A DNA stretch of 64,000 nucleotides from Saussurea involucrata (GCA_033807775.1 CM066317.1:38505870-38569869); one strand, 5' to 3'; shown: positions 43,722 to 57,220, numbered from the stretch's first letter. Numbers and translations: made by a program. The notes: generated by a model not told the origin, from the sequence alone.

Positions 43722-44987
43722 TGATAACGCCACTTTTTGGCGTTATTTTCAGTCCACAAACCAATGAGATTGGCTTGTGTTGAAGAAAAAAGGCGGAATT
43801 TTATGGTTTATCGAGTGAAATGTACAGGTAAGCTGAAAGACGGCAATCATCGAGAAAAGAAGCAGAAAAGAGTCCAAAAGAAGCCTAAAACGAAGTCTAA
43901 ACCGAAGCCCAACGGAAGCCCAAGATCCAAGCCCTAGATCCACGAACCAAACCTGACCCGGAGCACTCAGGAAACCGCGCGGTCTGCGCCGTAGCCTGAG
44001 GCCGCGTGCCCGGTCGCGCAACCCTCTGTTCCATTCCTATACCTTGCGTTTTCCGGATTGTAGGTCATCACTTTTACGCGTGCGACGGTAGACTACGAGG
44101 GGGCGATTTTCAGAGATATTTCGAGTACTTTTGAGCCACGATAGAGGACCGATTGTGGAAGAGTTCACCACGAGGAGCGGAGTAGAGCCGAGAGAAGGGA
44201 GTTCATCAGTACATTCTTCACATTTACGATCACGATGTTTTCACACACTATTTCCTTCCCTTTTCTTATATTTTGGTCCACCACCAACATGAACTAATCT
44301 TTAGATGTTGGAGGTTGGTTTGAATTTGGTTTAAACTTATGAACATGTGATTTGAGATTTTTATCAGTTTTTCCTATTTAATGAAGTATGTGACTTGGGT
44401 CTTAATGCTTTTGTGAGTCTGGCCAACTTTCATCTGATTTGTTTGTTATCAATTAAGTTCGAGAGAGTTAATTGCTAACTAGAACTAGAGTTGCATGCCT
44501 AAGGTGAGAAATTGGATAGAGATATACCAAGTAAGCCTTAGTCCCGTTGAAATCTTGATTTTAAAGTGTTTTGAATTCCATAGGTTGAGATCGAGAGATG
44601 AAACTTGTGTTTTCAAAATAAAACCCGTTGTTGCTCGGGAGGGAACAACGGAGATTTTAGAGATTGGGTATTCATTAAAGGGATTAACTGATAATTATTT
44701 TAAGTCAAGTGTTTATATGTGAAAACCTTAGGATTTCCAACCATCAACTGTTTTCTCCATCCATAGTTCCCTAAGTTATTTACTGTCTCGTTCTTGATTG
44801 ATTTACGTGCAATTAACAAGTTCTAAACCACACATCCAATTCCAACCGTTCAGTTGATAGATCTTATAGTCATTGTGATACTTAGTTCCTAGTTCCCTGT
44901 GTTCGATACTCGTACTTCTGTACTATTACTTGATTTCAACACCGTACACTTGCGGTTAGATTTAGGGGGGTGTAAACCCGCCTATCA
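43722..44987 (+). repeat. 5' LTR of the Athila-like element
   Basis: 1266 bp with tips TGATA / TATCA. It includes a GC-rich segment (CCGCGCGGTCTGCGCC) near 43975-44030. Confidence 0.95.
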
Positions 44988-45151
44988 AGTTTTTGGTGCC
45001 GTTGTCGGGGAACTAGTTGCAACTGATAGCACTACCAGCTATAAGCGCTATTACATTGAACATTTTTCTTTACTTTTGTTATTTTGTTTATTACTTTCAG
45101 TTTCTGGATTGCTAATTTTGCTTACTTTCCATTTTAGGTACTAACTGCTTT

Positions 45152-47490
45152 ATGCCAAGGAAAACCCGAGGGAAAGAACTCGAACCGATCGATCCGGAAA
45201 TCGAAAGGACAACCCTTCAATTACGAAAAGAATCTAAAGCTAAAAGACATCTGAAGATGGGCGACGAAGCTCCTCCTGAGAGACGTCCTATGCGGTCGTT
45301 TGCCAATCCAAATGTGGCAGCCACACGCAAAGGCATCCAACCGCCCACTACTGGGGCGAACTACTTTGAGATTAAACCGAGTACCATCGTTATGGTACAG
45401 CAGAATCAGTATGGAGGAGCCCCAACAGAAGATCCTCATGCACATATGGATAGAGAATATGCAACACGTTCAAGATCAATGGGGTGGACGAGAATGCAAT
45501 CAAGATGAGGCTGTTCAGCTTTTTCCTCAAGGGTAGAGCTGAAATATGGATAGAGAGCTTACCATCAGATCAGATCACTACATGGGCAGACCTGAAAGTT
45601 GCCTTCCTCCAGAAATTCTTCCCACTGGGAAGAACCGCGCAACTGATGGACGATATCACCCACTTTGCTCAATGGGACCAAGAGACACTATACGAGGCAT
45701 GGGAACGGTATAAAGACATGTTGAAAAAGTGTCCTCATCATGGGTTACATGGTTGGGTCATCATCTAGACGTTTTTCAGTGGAATCCACCCGTAATTTAA
45801 GAATGACATCACAGCTGCGGCGGGTGGTGCCCTCATGAATAAAACGTATGAAGAAGCAGTTGATTTGATCGAGGAAAACTTAGCCGAGCATAGCTATGCC
45901 ACTCCACGATCTTCTATCAGACGGGTAGCTAATGTTCAAGAATCAGAGGAGTTGAAGCTGATAAAAGCTCAATTAACTGCTATCACAAACCATTTGAAGG
46001 GAGGCAGTCCAGAAGTGTTCCCTGCGTCTTAAGAACCTGAACAGGTTCAATTCTTACAAAACCGGAACAACCATCCAAGGAACGACCCTTTCTCGAACAC
46101 CTATAATGAGGGGTGGAAACGACACCCGAATTTCTCGTGGAGTCAACCACAAGGCCAGCCGAAAGAGACCATGGGGCAGCAACAACAACAATACAGTAAT
46201 TCTTCTAACTATTCTAATTCTTCTCAGTCTAACAATGTTTACCGTCTTCCAGGTTACAACCAAAGGAAATTCGACGAAGGACCATCCGTAGAGAAGAAAC
46301 CGAGGCTAGAGGACATGATGTTGAAATTCATGTCCAAGATGGATAGCACGGTTGAAGGATTAGCATGCACGGTGAGTACAGTAAAAGCAGCAACTGATCA
46401 GAACACTGCCTCCATCAAACTCCTTAAAAGGCAAGTGGGGCAAATTTCTGAAGCCTTACAAAACCGAGCCCCCAGAACATTTTCGAGTCAACCCGAAAGG
46501 AAAACCCGAGAAGAGTGCAAAGCCATTCATCTGAGAAGTGGCAAGGAGCTGATCAAGGAACCTACATGAGAACCCTCATCAAAGGAAACCGATCCCAAGG
46601 GGCAAGACATTGAGATCATAGAAGTGAATGAGATGGAAGCCGATGAAGAGGTGGTGATGAAGGAAAACCCGGAGGGTGAAGAGAAAAAGAAGGAGCAACC
46701 AAATGTTCCAAAGCAACCACCGGTCAAGCCGGTAGCTCCAAAAGTGCCATATCTGAATAGACTCAAAGCTCACATGGAGGATCTTAACTTTTCTAAAATT
46801 CTTGAAATTTTTAAGAAACTGCACATTAACATCCCTTTTGCAGATGCGTTGCCACAAATGCCCTCATACGTGAAGTTCTTGAAAGACATCCTCTCCAACA
46901 AGAGGAAGATTGAGGAGCATGCAACAGTTGCACTTACTGAAGAGTGCAGCGCGATCATCCAACATAAGCTTCCCCCGAAGCTTAAGGATCCAGGGAGTTT
47001 TACCATCCCTGTCCATATTGGAAATCTGTGTTTTGATAAGGTGTTATGTGATCTTGGAGCAAGTATTAATTTAATGCCTTTGTCTATTTTCAGGAAACTT
47101 GGACTAGGAGAAGTGCAACCAACGAATATTACCCTCCAACTCGCCGATAGATCAATAAAGTATCCATATGGAGTGATATAAGATGTTTTGATTAGAGTTG
47201 ATAAGTTCTACTTTCCGGTAGACTTTGTGGTGCTCGATGTAGATGAAGATAAAGAGGTCCCGTTAATATTGGGAAGGCCATTTCTGGCCACGAGCAAAGC
47301 AATTATCGACATGGAAGAAGGCGAGATGACCTTAAGGGTTGGCGGCAAAAAAGTAACGTTCAAGATGTTCGAGAGTGTAAGAGGTCGAAGTGAAGAGGAA
47401 CCCGGTAATCAAGAAAAACCAGATGGGGAAGAAACTACGAAAAACCATAAGTGTGGGCCATTCGATTCCGCAGATACCGAGCCAAACTGA
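45152..47490 (+). pseudogene. gag: Athila-like gag and protease, broken by a frameshift and five stops
   Basis: The start MPRKTRGKELEPIDPEIER is typical of Athila gag. The frame shifts between about 45450 and 45484, then one frame runs to 47490 with stops at 45766, 45793, 46030, 46567 and 47179. The capsid part has YEAWERYKDMLKKCPHHGL. The protease active site is DLGAS (Asp at 47050), followed by the ILGRPFLAT flap-end motif. No RT, RNase H or integrase follows; the sequence passes directly to the post-pol GGCGCTGGGTGGGAGGCAAC phrase (47520-47545), so those domains were removed. Confidence 0.9.
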
Positions 47491-49666
47491 GGGCCACATA
47501 GTCGTGCCACGACTTTAACTGCGGCGCTGGGTGGGAGGCAACCCACCGAGGTTTGATCTCTTTCGTTTTTATTTACGTTTTTGAGTGTGATTTGGGTTTA
47601 AAAAAATGCTGGAACAGAGACTTACGCGGGCTAAGGCGCGGTTTCAGGCCGCGGCCCAAGCCGCGCAAGCTTCTGGATGGTTTTGTGAAACAGGTAGTTA
47701 CGCGGGGTACCACGCGGTCTCAGGCCGCGACCCAAGCCGTGCATTACCCCTGATGCCCTAGGGTTTCGTGTGCAGTTTTGTTCCCCTGTTTCTTCCTTTT
47801 GCTTTTATCTTCTGCGCTCTCTCCATCTTTTCCAATGTCTCTCAACTGGTCGCTCAAACTTTTCAAGGGACTCACCTCCTATCTTCTAGACCAAAGGTAT
47901 GCACTCTCACTCTTGTTTATTTTGGTCTTCATTACTGCTATGTGGTCAAGATGCATGGACTATAAAGTTTATTTTATTGGCATTCTGCATGCATGAGAAT
48001 TGTGGGTTACGTTTGCACGTACACGTAAAGGAAAGGATATGCAACAAACCAAAGTTTCACTTAGGTTTGGGGTGCCTTACCTTTCAACATCCACACACTC
48101 ACATATACCCCATTGCAAACCTTGGTTTTACCGAGGTTTGGGGTGCCTCATCTGACAAACCTAGGCCACGACCTAGGTTTGGGGTGGTCGTTTTTGAATA
48201 ACTCTGGGCTCACTCTTTGATGTATCATGTTAATACTTTGTCTTTCTTGTCAGATAACTGTAATAACTGCACAATGATACGTGTCACATCTGTGTATCGC
48301 CTACGCCGACACCTACACATTGGGGACAATGTGTGGGTAAGGTTTGGGGTTGCCCAATCAGGCTCACGTTTAAGCACGTAGATTTCCTGCACATCTGAAT
48401 ATTTAGATCAAATTAGCTAATTTTTTGTTTCGGATGATTGAGACCGACCATTGTGGGAAGAATCTTGTGATAGTAAGATGACCATTAGGGAAGGACCGGG
48501 AAAAGGCATGACTAGGGACATTAGTGGAGACCACCCAATAGCAAGATTTGAGCCTAAATGACGCATTTCATTTCGAGGGATTTAAACACTTAATTCGTAT
48601 ACACTTTTTTCGAATTCCCTGTCGTGATTATAGAGTGATCTCGCTATAATATTGCATTGAGTAGCAAAGATAACCATTGGGATATTGGGTAAGGGTATAG
48701 TAGACCATATCGTGTGGACCTTAAGAGATGATTCCAGGCATTGTGTGCATTGTTAACCCATTTTTATTAATCGTTCCTTTTGACCCATTATGTGTGTACC
48801 CATAACCCCTTTGTAGCCAAACACTCACCACTTGTTCATTTCAGACCCACCATTAAACCCTAGCCGAAAGCCTTAGCCAACCCTTATCCGAAAGTGTGTC
48901 AATCAAAAGCGGTAATGAACAGCGGAAGATAGAGCAAAAAAGAAAAAGTACAGGCCAGTCATGAAGATCAATTGGGTCATTCTAACCCAAGAGACAGAAA
49001 AGAGGGCCAATGCAGCCCCAAAAAAAAAGAAAAATAAACAGTTAGTTAGACAGTATCTACAGCAGAAAAGTTCATAACTGCTAAAGATTGACACACCGAA
49101 GACTTTTGATCCGCTTACCCTTCGTTTCTTAGCCATAACCCTAGCCCCATTACAACCCTTGTTAAAGACCTAGATGATCTTCTGGAAAATGTGATTAGGG
49201 TATACGACCACCGTTACCAATAGTCCCTGTCTTGCTACTTGATTCCTTTCTGAGATCAACTTTTTGGACTATTGTGCGTCTTTCATTAGAGTGGTCATGT
49301 AATTATCGAGTATCATTGTACATAACTTCCTTATACATGACAACATGTGCGACAACCTAGGTTCGAGTAAAATGAGAGCATCCCGTGAGGTAGGGTCGAG
49401 GCGAAATGTTTTCCCTAGTATGCTTGGACCTAGTACTACCCTAGTGTAATCGGAGCAGTCATGAGTTCAACTCACAATGGAAGGACATAGATCAAACAGG
49501 ATAAGGATGAGGCGAGGGTGAGATAAGCATTCACGGGTATGGGAAATCACCAGTGCATTACGTGGTACCGATTGGGAGTTGTGCAATTATTGTTTCACGG
49601 ATATATGCTTTTATTCTCTTTTATCGCTAATTTGCTTGAGGACAAGCAACACTCGGTTTGGGTTGT
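47491..49666 (+). other. 3' non-coding region of the Athila-like element
   Basis: Contains repeated AGGTTTGGGGTG words and a hairpin with arms AAACCTAGG (48157-48165) and CCTAGGTTT (48172-48180). Short frames at 47768-47965 and 47778-47996 look random; no envelope-like protein is supported. It ends with the TTGCTTGAGGACAAGCAA phrase and a G/T-rich primer tract before 49667. Confidence 0.75.
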
Positions 49667-50931
49667 TGATAACGCCACCTTTTGGCATTATTTTTAGTCC
49701 ACAAACCAATGAGATTGGCTTGTGTTGAAGCAAAAGGCGGAATTTTATGGTTTATCGAGTGAAATGTACACGTAAGCTGAAAGACAACAATCATCGAGAA
49801 AAGAAGCAGAAAAGAGTCCAAAAGAAGCCTAAAATGAAGTCTAAACCGAAGCCCAACGAAAGCCCAAGATCCAAGCCCTAGATCCACGAACCAAACCTGA
49901 CCCGGAGCACTTAGGAAACCGCGCGGCCTGCGCCGCGGCTTGAAGCCGCATGCCAGGTCGCGCAACCCTATGTTCCATTCCTATACCTTGCGTTTTCCGG
50001 ATTTTAGGTCATCACTTTACGCGTGCGATGGTAGGCTACGAGGGGGCAATTTTCAGAGGTATTTCGAGTACTTTTGAGCCACGATAGAGGACCGATTGAG
50101 GAAGAGTTCACCACGCGGAGCGGAGTAGAGCCGAGAGAAGGGAGTTCATCAGTACATTCTTCATGTTTACGATCACGATGTTTTCACACACTATTTCCTT
50201 CCATTTTCTTATGTTTTTGTCCACCACCAACATGAACTAATCTTTAGATGTTGGGGGTTGGTTTGAAGTTGGTTTAAACTTATGAACATGTGATTTGAGA
50301 TTTTTATCAGTTTTTCCTATTTAATGAAGTATGTGACTTGGGTCTTAATGCTTTTGTGAGTCTGGCCAACTTTCATCTGATTTGTTTGTTATCAATTAAG
50401 TTTGAGAGAGTTAATTGCTAACTAGAACTAGAGTTGCATGCCTAATGTGAGAAATTGGATAGAGATATACCAAGTAAGCCTTAGTCCCGTTGAAATCTTG
50501 ATTTTAATGTGTTTTGAACTCCATAGGTTGAGATCGAGAGATGAAACTTGTATTTTCAAAATAAAACCCGTTGTTGCTCGGGAGAGAACAACGGAGATTT
50601 TAGAGATTGGGTATTCATTAAAGGGATTAGCTGATAATTATTTTAAGTCAAGTGTTTATATGTGAAAAACTTAGGATTTCCAACCCTCAACTGTTTTCTC
50701 CATCCAAAGTTCCCTAAGTTGTTTACTGTCTCGTTCTTGATTGATTTACGTGTAATTAACAAGTTCTAAACCACACATCCAATTGCGACCGTTCAGTTAA
50801 TAGATCTTATAGTCATTGTGATACTTAGTTCCTAGTTCCCTGTGTTCGATACTCGTACTTCTGTACTATTACTTGATTTCGACACCGTACACTTGCGGTT
50901 AGATTTAGGGGGGGTGTAAACCCGCCTATCA
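49667..50931 (+). repeat. 3' LTR of the Athila-like element
   Basis: 1265 bp, about 96% identical to the 5' LTR by eye count. It is followed by the second AGCAT. Confidence 0.95.
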
Positions 50932-50936
50932 AGCAT

Positions 50937-53226
50937 GTGGGTAGGAATTGTGTGTAACGGTTGTGATGGTGGTGGTTGAGATCTGGGTGGGGAATTGGAT
51001 GGTTGATCCTGTGGAGTTGACAAGGATTCTGCTACCCCTTTACCCTTAATAGCTCTGCTAACCTCATTTGCATGTCTGTCCACAATCTCTTGCATAGCCC
51101 TACGGTGTTGCTTATACGAAGTGTTGATAGCGGCTAATGAATCTCCTAGAAGGTCCAGAGTAATATAGTGCGGGGCGGGCCTAGCATTGCAACAACCTGT
51201 TCAAGTGGCATAATAGGGAAAATAGATCTAACGCCCGAACCACTTAGGTTTTCGGTTTGCATTGTAGTTGAAGCAACTGAATCGCCTGTGCTCATAGCTG
51301 GCATGGTGTTAGCTATGACAGGACTTCCACCCGATCCTAGAAAGGCACCAACGAATGGCGGCCTTACTCTGGGTGTTCCAGTTGGGGCACGGAAGCCCAC
51401 AACTTGTTGAAATCCCGGCGCTCATGTCCTAGGAAAGGTAGTTATTCCAAAAGGCACTAGACTCGATGTGCGTGGAATAAAGCTCGGTGGCCGGGGCAGG
51501 ATCCTACCTTGTTTAATACCAGCAAACACCGAATGTGTTGCCAATAGCGTTTGTGCTTGATCCCTTATGCAGAATGAAACATCGGCTTGTTGAGAAGCCG
51601 ATGAGTGGCTAAGTGGGGTTGTGCACTGCATGGTTGGGTCCACCATGGTTGTTTCAATGCGCAACGACGACGAATGCTCGTTGGCAGTGGATGTGGCTAC
51701 CTGGATTAGATCGGTTTGGGGAGAGTCACTAGTTAAAACTTTATGTGACTCTATCTCAGACTCTCCCATTTCTTTTCTTCCCGTCTCTCGACTCACATCA
51801 TCATTCTTTTCTACTTCAACACCCTCATCCCTCCTTATGACTCCAATTTCTCCGGAGAGTCCGACGTTCCAGGTGGATCAACATCGGAACTCTCTATTCG
51901 TTATCGTAGACCAACATGTCTCGGTATTAAGTGCGCGTCGGGGTCATGATCTGAATCGGAATCTGAGTCAGCGGCATTAACAACATCATGACTTGGTAGG
52001 GTAGAGGCTTCATCCTCAGATGAAGAAGCCGATATAACATAATCAGGATCTTCCTCTAAATCCAATGATACATCATCAACAAAGACTTCGACTCTTGCAG
52101 CTCTTGTAGCTATGGAAGTAGATGCCAGACCAGCAGTCCTCGCCACATTTCCCACTCTCTTTCTTAATGTTCTCCAGACCTCTCCCTGTTCAGGAACCCC
52201 GTGTTCCTGAACCTGCTCGACTTGATAACCCTCACCGCCTAACTGGGTGGCACTGTGGGTAGGTCCCTCCGGTTCTGGCTGGACCATCAGTGCATTATCT
52301 ATCCTATACTGTCTAACTACTGCAGACTGTTGGTCAGCATAAGCTAGAACAGCTTCGGGTATCACGGCAATGTGGACAAAATTAATCTGAGCTGGCATCT
52401 TTAGGAAGTGCATCCATTGGCTCGGGCCTTGGACTGCGTTGGGTCATCTCGGGATTTCCTGATTGTCTTCCATGATCTGATAAATGATGATCTGGAAGAA
52501 TCTCTGATAGGGCACGAAATTCCGGTTCTTGATTGGTCTGGCTTTATCTTCAACTAATTCTATTAACTCGTTCCATAGGATAATTGCATAGTCTATGCGT
52601 CGATTGAAAGCAACGACATGGAACATTCTGAGAGTTGCTAGGTTGCATTTATCAAGGCCGGTGTGTTTTGAGGTCATGCAGCGATTAATGACAGAGCAAA
52701 CAGTGTACCAGACTCTGGGTAGGAACTTTCGCTTGAACTTTGATGAACTGGTAAGAACTGGGTTGTTCGGGTCTTGATAACCCAAACTTCGAATGTCGGC
52801 AAATAATTGTTCTTCCGGAACCATCTCTTCAAAGTCAGCACTATAGGGTAGGTCTAGGGCTCGGCGAAGTCTTCGTAAGGTCAGGCGAACATCGAAGTGA
52901 TCGACTTTGACAGAAAAGTGTTGGCCTCTTCGGTGGACTGGATGGAACTGCAAAGTGTGCCATAATTGCTGCAAATATATAACTGGTACAGTTACAAACC
53001 TGGTAAGTGTTGTGCGAAGATGATGGCCACGGGTGATCTCCAGGATGATACGATGGTCAAAATCAACACTGAGGTCCAAGTGATCATTGTTTTCTAGTAA
53101 GGAAAGATGAAGGATCCTTGGAAGAAGTTCCTCATCTAGGTCACGGGCATTCACCGACGGATGCGACGATCGGTGAGATGGAATAACCGTGTTCTCGTCA
53201 GAAGATTGACCATCATTGTGTGCCAT
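50937..53226 (-). pseudogene. N-terminal half of the SIRE-like extra reading frame
   Basis: It starts MAHNDGQSSDEN at 53226. The first 240 residues are a folded-looking helical domain (FVTVPVIYLQQLWHTLQF, later FLPRVWYTVCSVINRC) like N-terminal domains of third frames in plant SIRE-type elements; function unknown. A TGA at about 52444 interrupts it, but the same frame resumes to 51901. The rest, acidic and Ser/Pro-rich, is spread over several frames (51796-51422, 51400-51146, 51095-50937), so multiple frameshifts are present. It meets the Athila-like LTR at 50937. Confidence 0.7.
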
Positions 53227-54584
53227 CTGAATAAGATCAATTCAGTATTGTGCCAAAAATTGGGTTTTTTTAAGTCCTGGGGTTATCGCAATGCACATCA
53301 AAAGTTTATCGCAAGATAGAGTTTGTCGCAAGGTAAAGGTTGCGATGAAATGTTATCGCAACACATACGTTGCGATAAAAGGTTGTGACAAAGACGAATA
53401 TGGTTCAGTTGCGATAAAGATGAACATAAAGAACACTATGGGTTGCGATAACATTGAACTCGAAATAAATCCTAAGTGTTCAAGCTCAGAACACTAATTT
53501 TCACACAATACGCAGTTTAATCCTATCCTATTAGATTCGCAAATAACACAGAAGTAAAACCCTATCAAGTTTTAGCAACTAACGAACAGGTATACACAGA
53601 TTACTAGCAAGAATATGAAAGGGTTTTTCATGAGTTCGACCCTAAAACCCTAAACTCGACTATAGACGCATGATTCATGGATAAATCAAGAAAGAAGTCA
53701 TGGAATACTAACCTCAATGATGATACGAACGTAATGCAATCGATTTGAACAACAAGTACTTGAAAAATCGTGGAAATCGCACTTGATACTTGAGAGAATT
53801 TTGAGGTTTTGGGATGAGACAAACGATTCAAAAACCCGTCTTATTTATAGGGATTTGAGACAAGTGACACGTGGCAGCAATTTATTGGTCCAATGGTTTG
53901 ACCAACCACAGTGTCAGTTTATCGCAAGAAGAAGAATGCGATAAACCACCATGTTATCGCAAGAGACAAGGTGCGATAACATCACCAAGTTTCATCGCAA
54001 CAGGGTGTTGCGATAAAACACTGTTCACCACGTTTTATCGCAAGCAAAGGTTGTGATAAGGCATCATTCAAATATAATCGCAACAGAGTGTTGCGATAAA
54101 ACACTGTTCAACCCTTTATCGCAAGTGGTGTGTTGCGATAAGTTTAACACTTGGACATTTTTCAAAAAGATTTTTCACGAAATTTCGAAAATAATTTTAT
54201 CACATTGGAAGATGTCCAACTTCCAATTTATTATGCACTTAGAAACAAGGTTTTCACTCCCCCTTAAATGATGCATAGATTTGGAAAGTTGTTTTTCATC
54301 ATTTAAGAGTTAGTGTAAATACAAATTAGAATACTTACCTTGTGATCTCCAAGTAACAGTCACATGCCATCTATACTTACAAGATATGTCACTTATGCAC
54401 ACTCCGCCTATTCTTGTACATATAATCTGTACTAAACTCCCCCTGAGACCATGAACACACCTTATGCAGATACATATATCATAACAAATCACAGATAAGG
54501 TATTTAAAAGAAAAGATAATAACAAATTGAATAAACATTTGAAATACAACAGAATCATGAAAATTTAAATAACATATAGGGAAG
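53227..54584 (-). repeat. Spacer between pol and extra frame with TTATCGCAA hairpin units
   Basis: At 53283-53470 and 53912-54145 the words TTATCGCAA and TTGCGATAA alternate, forming hairpins such as ATCGCAACA with TGTTGCGAT. Between them is AT-rich sequence. CTCCCCCTTAAATGATG near 54260 and CTCCCCCTGAGACC near 54440 resemble extra purine tracts on the minus strand. No protein is supported. Confidence 0.7.
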
Positions 54585-56992
54585 TTAAACTTTCATGTTC
54601 AACATGCCAAGCTTGGATACTAAGAAATTAATGTGTTTTTCATCCAAAGCTTTTGTGAAAAGGTCGGCAAGTTGAAATTCAGTTGTGACAAAGTATAGTT
54701 CATTTGTTCCCTTTTCAACGTGATCTTTAATGAAATGATACTTGATGTAGATATGCTTAGTCTTGGTGTGTTGGACAGGATTAGCAGATATGGCAATCGC
54801 GTTTTTACTGTCACGGTAGATGGAGATCTTCTCATATTTGAACCCGTAGTCCATGAGTTGGGTATTCATCCACAGTACTTGTGAACAACAGCTGGCCGCG
54901 GCTACATATTCTGCCTCTGCAGTTGATGTTGACACACAGTTCTGCTTCTTAGATGACCAGCTCACGAGCTTGTCCCCTAAAAACTGTACATGCCCTGATG
55001 TGCTCTTCCTGTCCAGCATGCTTCCTCCATGATCCGCGTCTGAGTATGCGGTGAGTTCGTATCGGGTTCCCTTGGGATACCACAGTCCTAGATACGGTGT
55101 TCCCTTCAAGTAGCAAAACATTCTCTTGACAACGCCGAGATGTGATTCCTTAGGTTTAGCCTGAAATCTTGCACACAGACAAGTTGCAAACATTATATTT
55201 GGACGACTTGTAGTAAGATACATTAGTGACCCTATCATTCCTCTATAATTCTTAACATCGACATCATTACCATCAGGATCTGGACCGATCTTCGATCCTG
55301 GAGCCATAGGAGTACCAATTGATGTACAGTTTTCCATCTTGAATTTCTTCAAGATGTCAAACACGTACTTCAATTGATTGATGAAGATCCCTGTCGAGAA
55401 TTGTTTGACATGTAATCCGAGAAAGAAGTTAATCTCTCCCATCATACTCATCTGAAATCTGGTCATTATAATCGTAGAAAACCATGTACACAGTGCAGGG
55501 TTAGTCGAACCAAAAATAATACCGAAAGAATTTCACCTTCCTCACGCAAAGTAAAGAGAGTTGTGTCAATTTTACCTTTTTCAAAGTCGGAACCTAGTAG
55601 AAAGGTAGATAAAACTTTGTACCAGGCACGTGGGGCTTGTTTGAGACCATAGAGGGCTTTGTCAAGGATGTACACGTAATATGGTTTATCTTTGTCCACA
55701 AAGCCTTCTGGTTGAGACACGTACACTTCCTCCTTCAGAACACCGTCAAGAATGCAGTCTTCACGTCCATCTGATAAACAGTGAAGTTCTTGTAGGCGGC
55801 AAAAAAAAGGAACATCCAAATTGTCTCTAAGCGATCAACTGGTGCGTACGTCTCATCGTAGTCTATACCCTCCTGTTGCCTATACCCTTTTGCTACTAGC
55901 CGTGCTTTGTTTCTCACAATTATGACGTCTTCATCTTTCTTGATTTTTAGGACCCACTTAGTACGAATGACTGTTTTACCCTTGGGTCTTGGAACTAATC
56001 TCCACACTTTCAGAGCTTCAAATTGATTCAGCTCTTCTTGCATCGCAATTAACCAATCCAGATCTTCTAAGGCTTGTTGAACTGTTGATGGCTCAACTTG
56101 ACTTAGAAAGAGCACGTATAGAACTTCATTTGCGGTTGCAAATCTGGTCTTTATTGGTTCAAACACTTCGCCAATCACTTGATCTATTGTTTATCAAAGT
56201 TCAACTCAATCGTCAAAGTCGGTTCCGGATGTGAGGCTGGTTGTTTGTTAGAAGGGAGGGAGAGAGCAAGTATGAATCATAGCTTTAGGCTTTCGAGCCT
56301 TTCTTCCTAGGACAGAAGCCTTTACTTGAACTTGAGCGGTTGTCTGGAACTGATGCTACAACTAGAACTGCCTCGGGAACTGCTTCGGTTGATTTTTCAG
56401 GAATGTTAGCAGTATTCTGATCATTGATATTTGAAGTCGTACCCGATGAAGAAGCACCATTCGTAGATACTTGTTGGATTGTTTGCGTAGATGTCACGTT
56501 TGGATTACTTGGAGAAGATACGGTAGTTGTTTCGCCAGTATTGAATGATGTCGGTGCCGATGAAGGCCCTGACATTGTAGCTTGTACTGGAGGTGTAGCA
56601 ACTTGATTCATGTTATTTTCACGTGAAGATGAGTTATTACTTCCAAAGAAATCGTCATAAAAAATTTCAAACAAAATATCAAGGTCATTAGGAGTAGAGT
56701 TAGATGTTGAAGCTTGATCTTTGTTTGACTTGGTGGACGTTGGACGGATTTGTCCAGACGCCAGTACTCCAGATATTGCGGGTTCTGTACTGTTTTGCAC
56801 AGAAGCCATCTCCTCAGTCTCATCGAATTTCACGTTAATGCTTTCCATCACAGTTCTAGAGGATTTGAAATAGACTCTGTACGCCTTTGAGGTTAATGAG
56901 TATCCGATGAAAACGCCCTCTTTTCCCTTAGGACTAAATTTGTACAAATTGTCCTTGTTGTTAGGGTCATATTTGGTTGAATAGAAGTTCAA
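54585..56992 (-). pseudogene. pol: SIRE-like Copia pol fragment: post-integrase, RT, RNase H
   Basis: From 56992 the frame shows the segment that follows integrase (EGVFIGYSLTSKAYRV), then a Ser/Asn-rich connector (to 56285). RT follows with LNQFEALKVWRLVPRP and YRQQEGIDYDETYAPV (56178-55735), then QPEGFV and YGLKQAPRAWY (55819-55466). RNase H (55466-54585) has YSDADHGG, STAEAEYVAA and LADLFTKALDE. The frame changes near 55740 and 55500. At the second break the YVDD box and neighbours are missing: text goes from EEGEIL almost directly to IIFGSTNP. This RT cannot be active. Protease, integrase core and gag are absent. Confidence 0.88.
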
Positions 56993-57023
56993 GGGCTGAA
57001 TTATATTTCTTTGTTTTGAGCCT

Positions 57024-57220
57024 TGTTAGTGAACGGGCCATGGTATTGTTACCACGGGCCCTTATCCTTAGTTTTAGGCTAGTTGTCTATTTCGCTTTCC
57101 TGAACTTATTGTAAACACTCTCTCAATATTGAAAGCTAATTGGATGACCAGTTGAAATCATATCGTTTGTTATTCATCTATTGATTTCTTATTGTTCGTT
57201 GCACGGATCTGAGACTCACA
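57024..57220 (+). repeat. Short Copia-type LTR with primer site, plus strand
   Basis: A 197-bp stretch from TGTTAGTGAACGGG to GAGACTCACA is followed by the tRNA-Met primer site TTGGTATCAGAGC (57222-57234). It sits between two minus-strand pol pieces, at the point where the minus-strand element is truncated. No partner LTR is seen in the window. Confidence 0.7.

Larger units (their letters stand above)
43722..50931 (+). mobile_element. Athila-like Ty3-gypsy element, complete ends, RT and integrase deleted
   Basis: LTRs of 1266 and 1265 bp (43722-44987 and 49667-50931) start TGATAACGCC and end CCTATCA. The perfect target duplication AGCAT lies at 43717-43721 and 50932-50936. The primer site TTTGGTGCCGTTGTCGGGGA begins at 44991. 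The internal region of 4.7 kb holds gag and protease only. The phrase TTGCTTGAGGACAAGCAA, usual in Athila elements, precedes the 3' LTR. About 48 substitutions between LTRs by eye (3.8%) make it much older than the SIRE element. Confidence 0.93.

Noticed and set aside
47768..48201. Envelope-like membrane protein in the Athila element
   Set aside because: Hydrophobic short frames overlap in several frames in T-rich DNA; no long frame or conserved motif is present.
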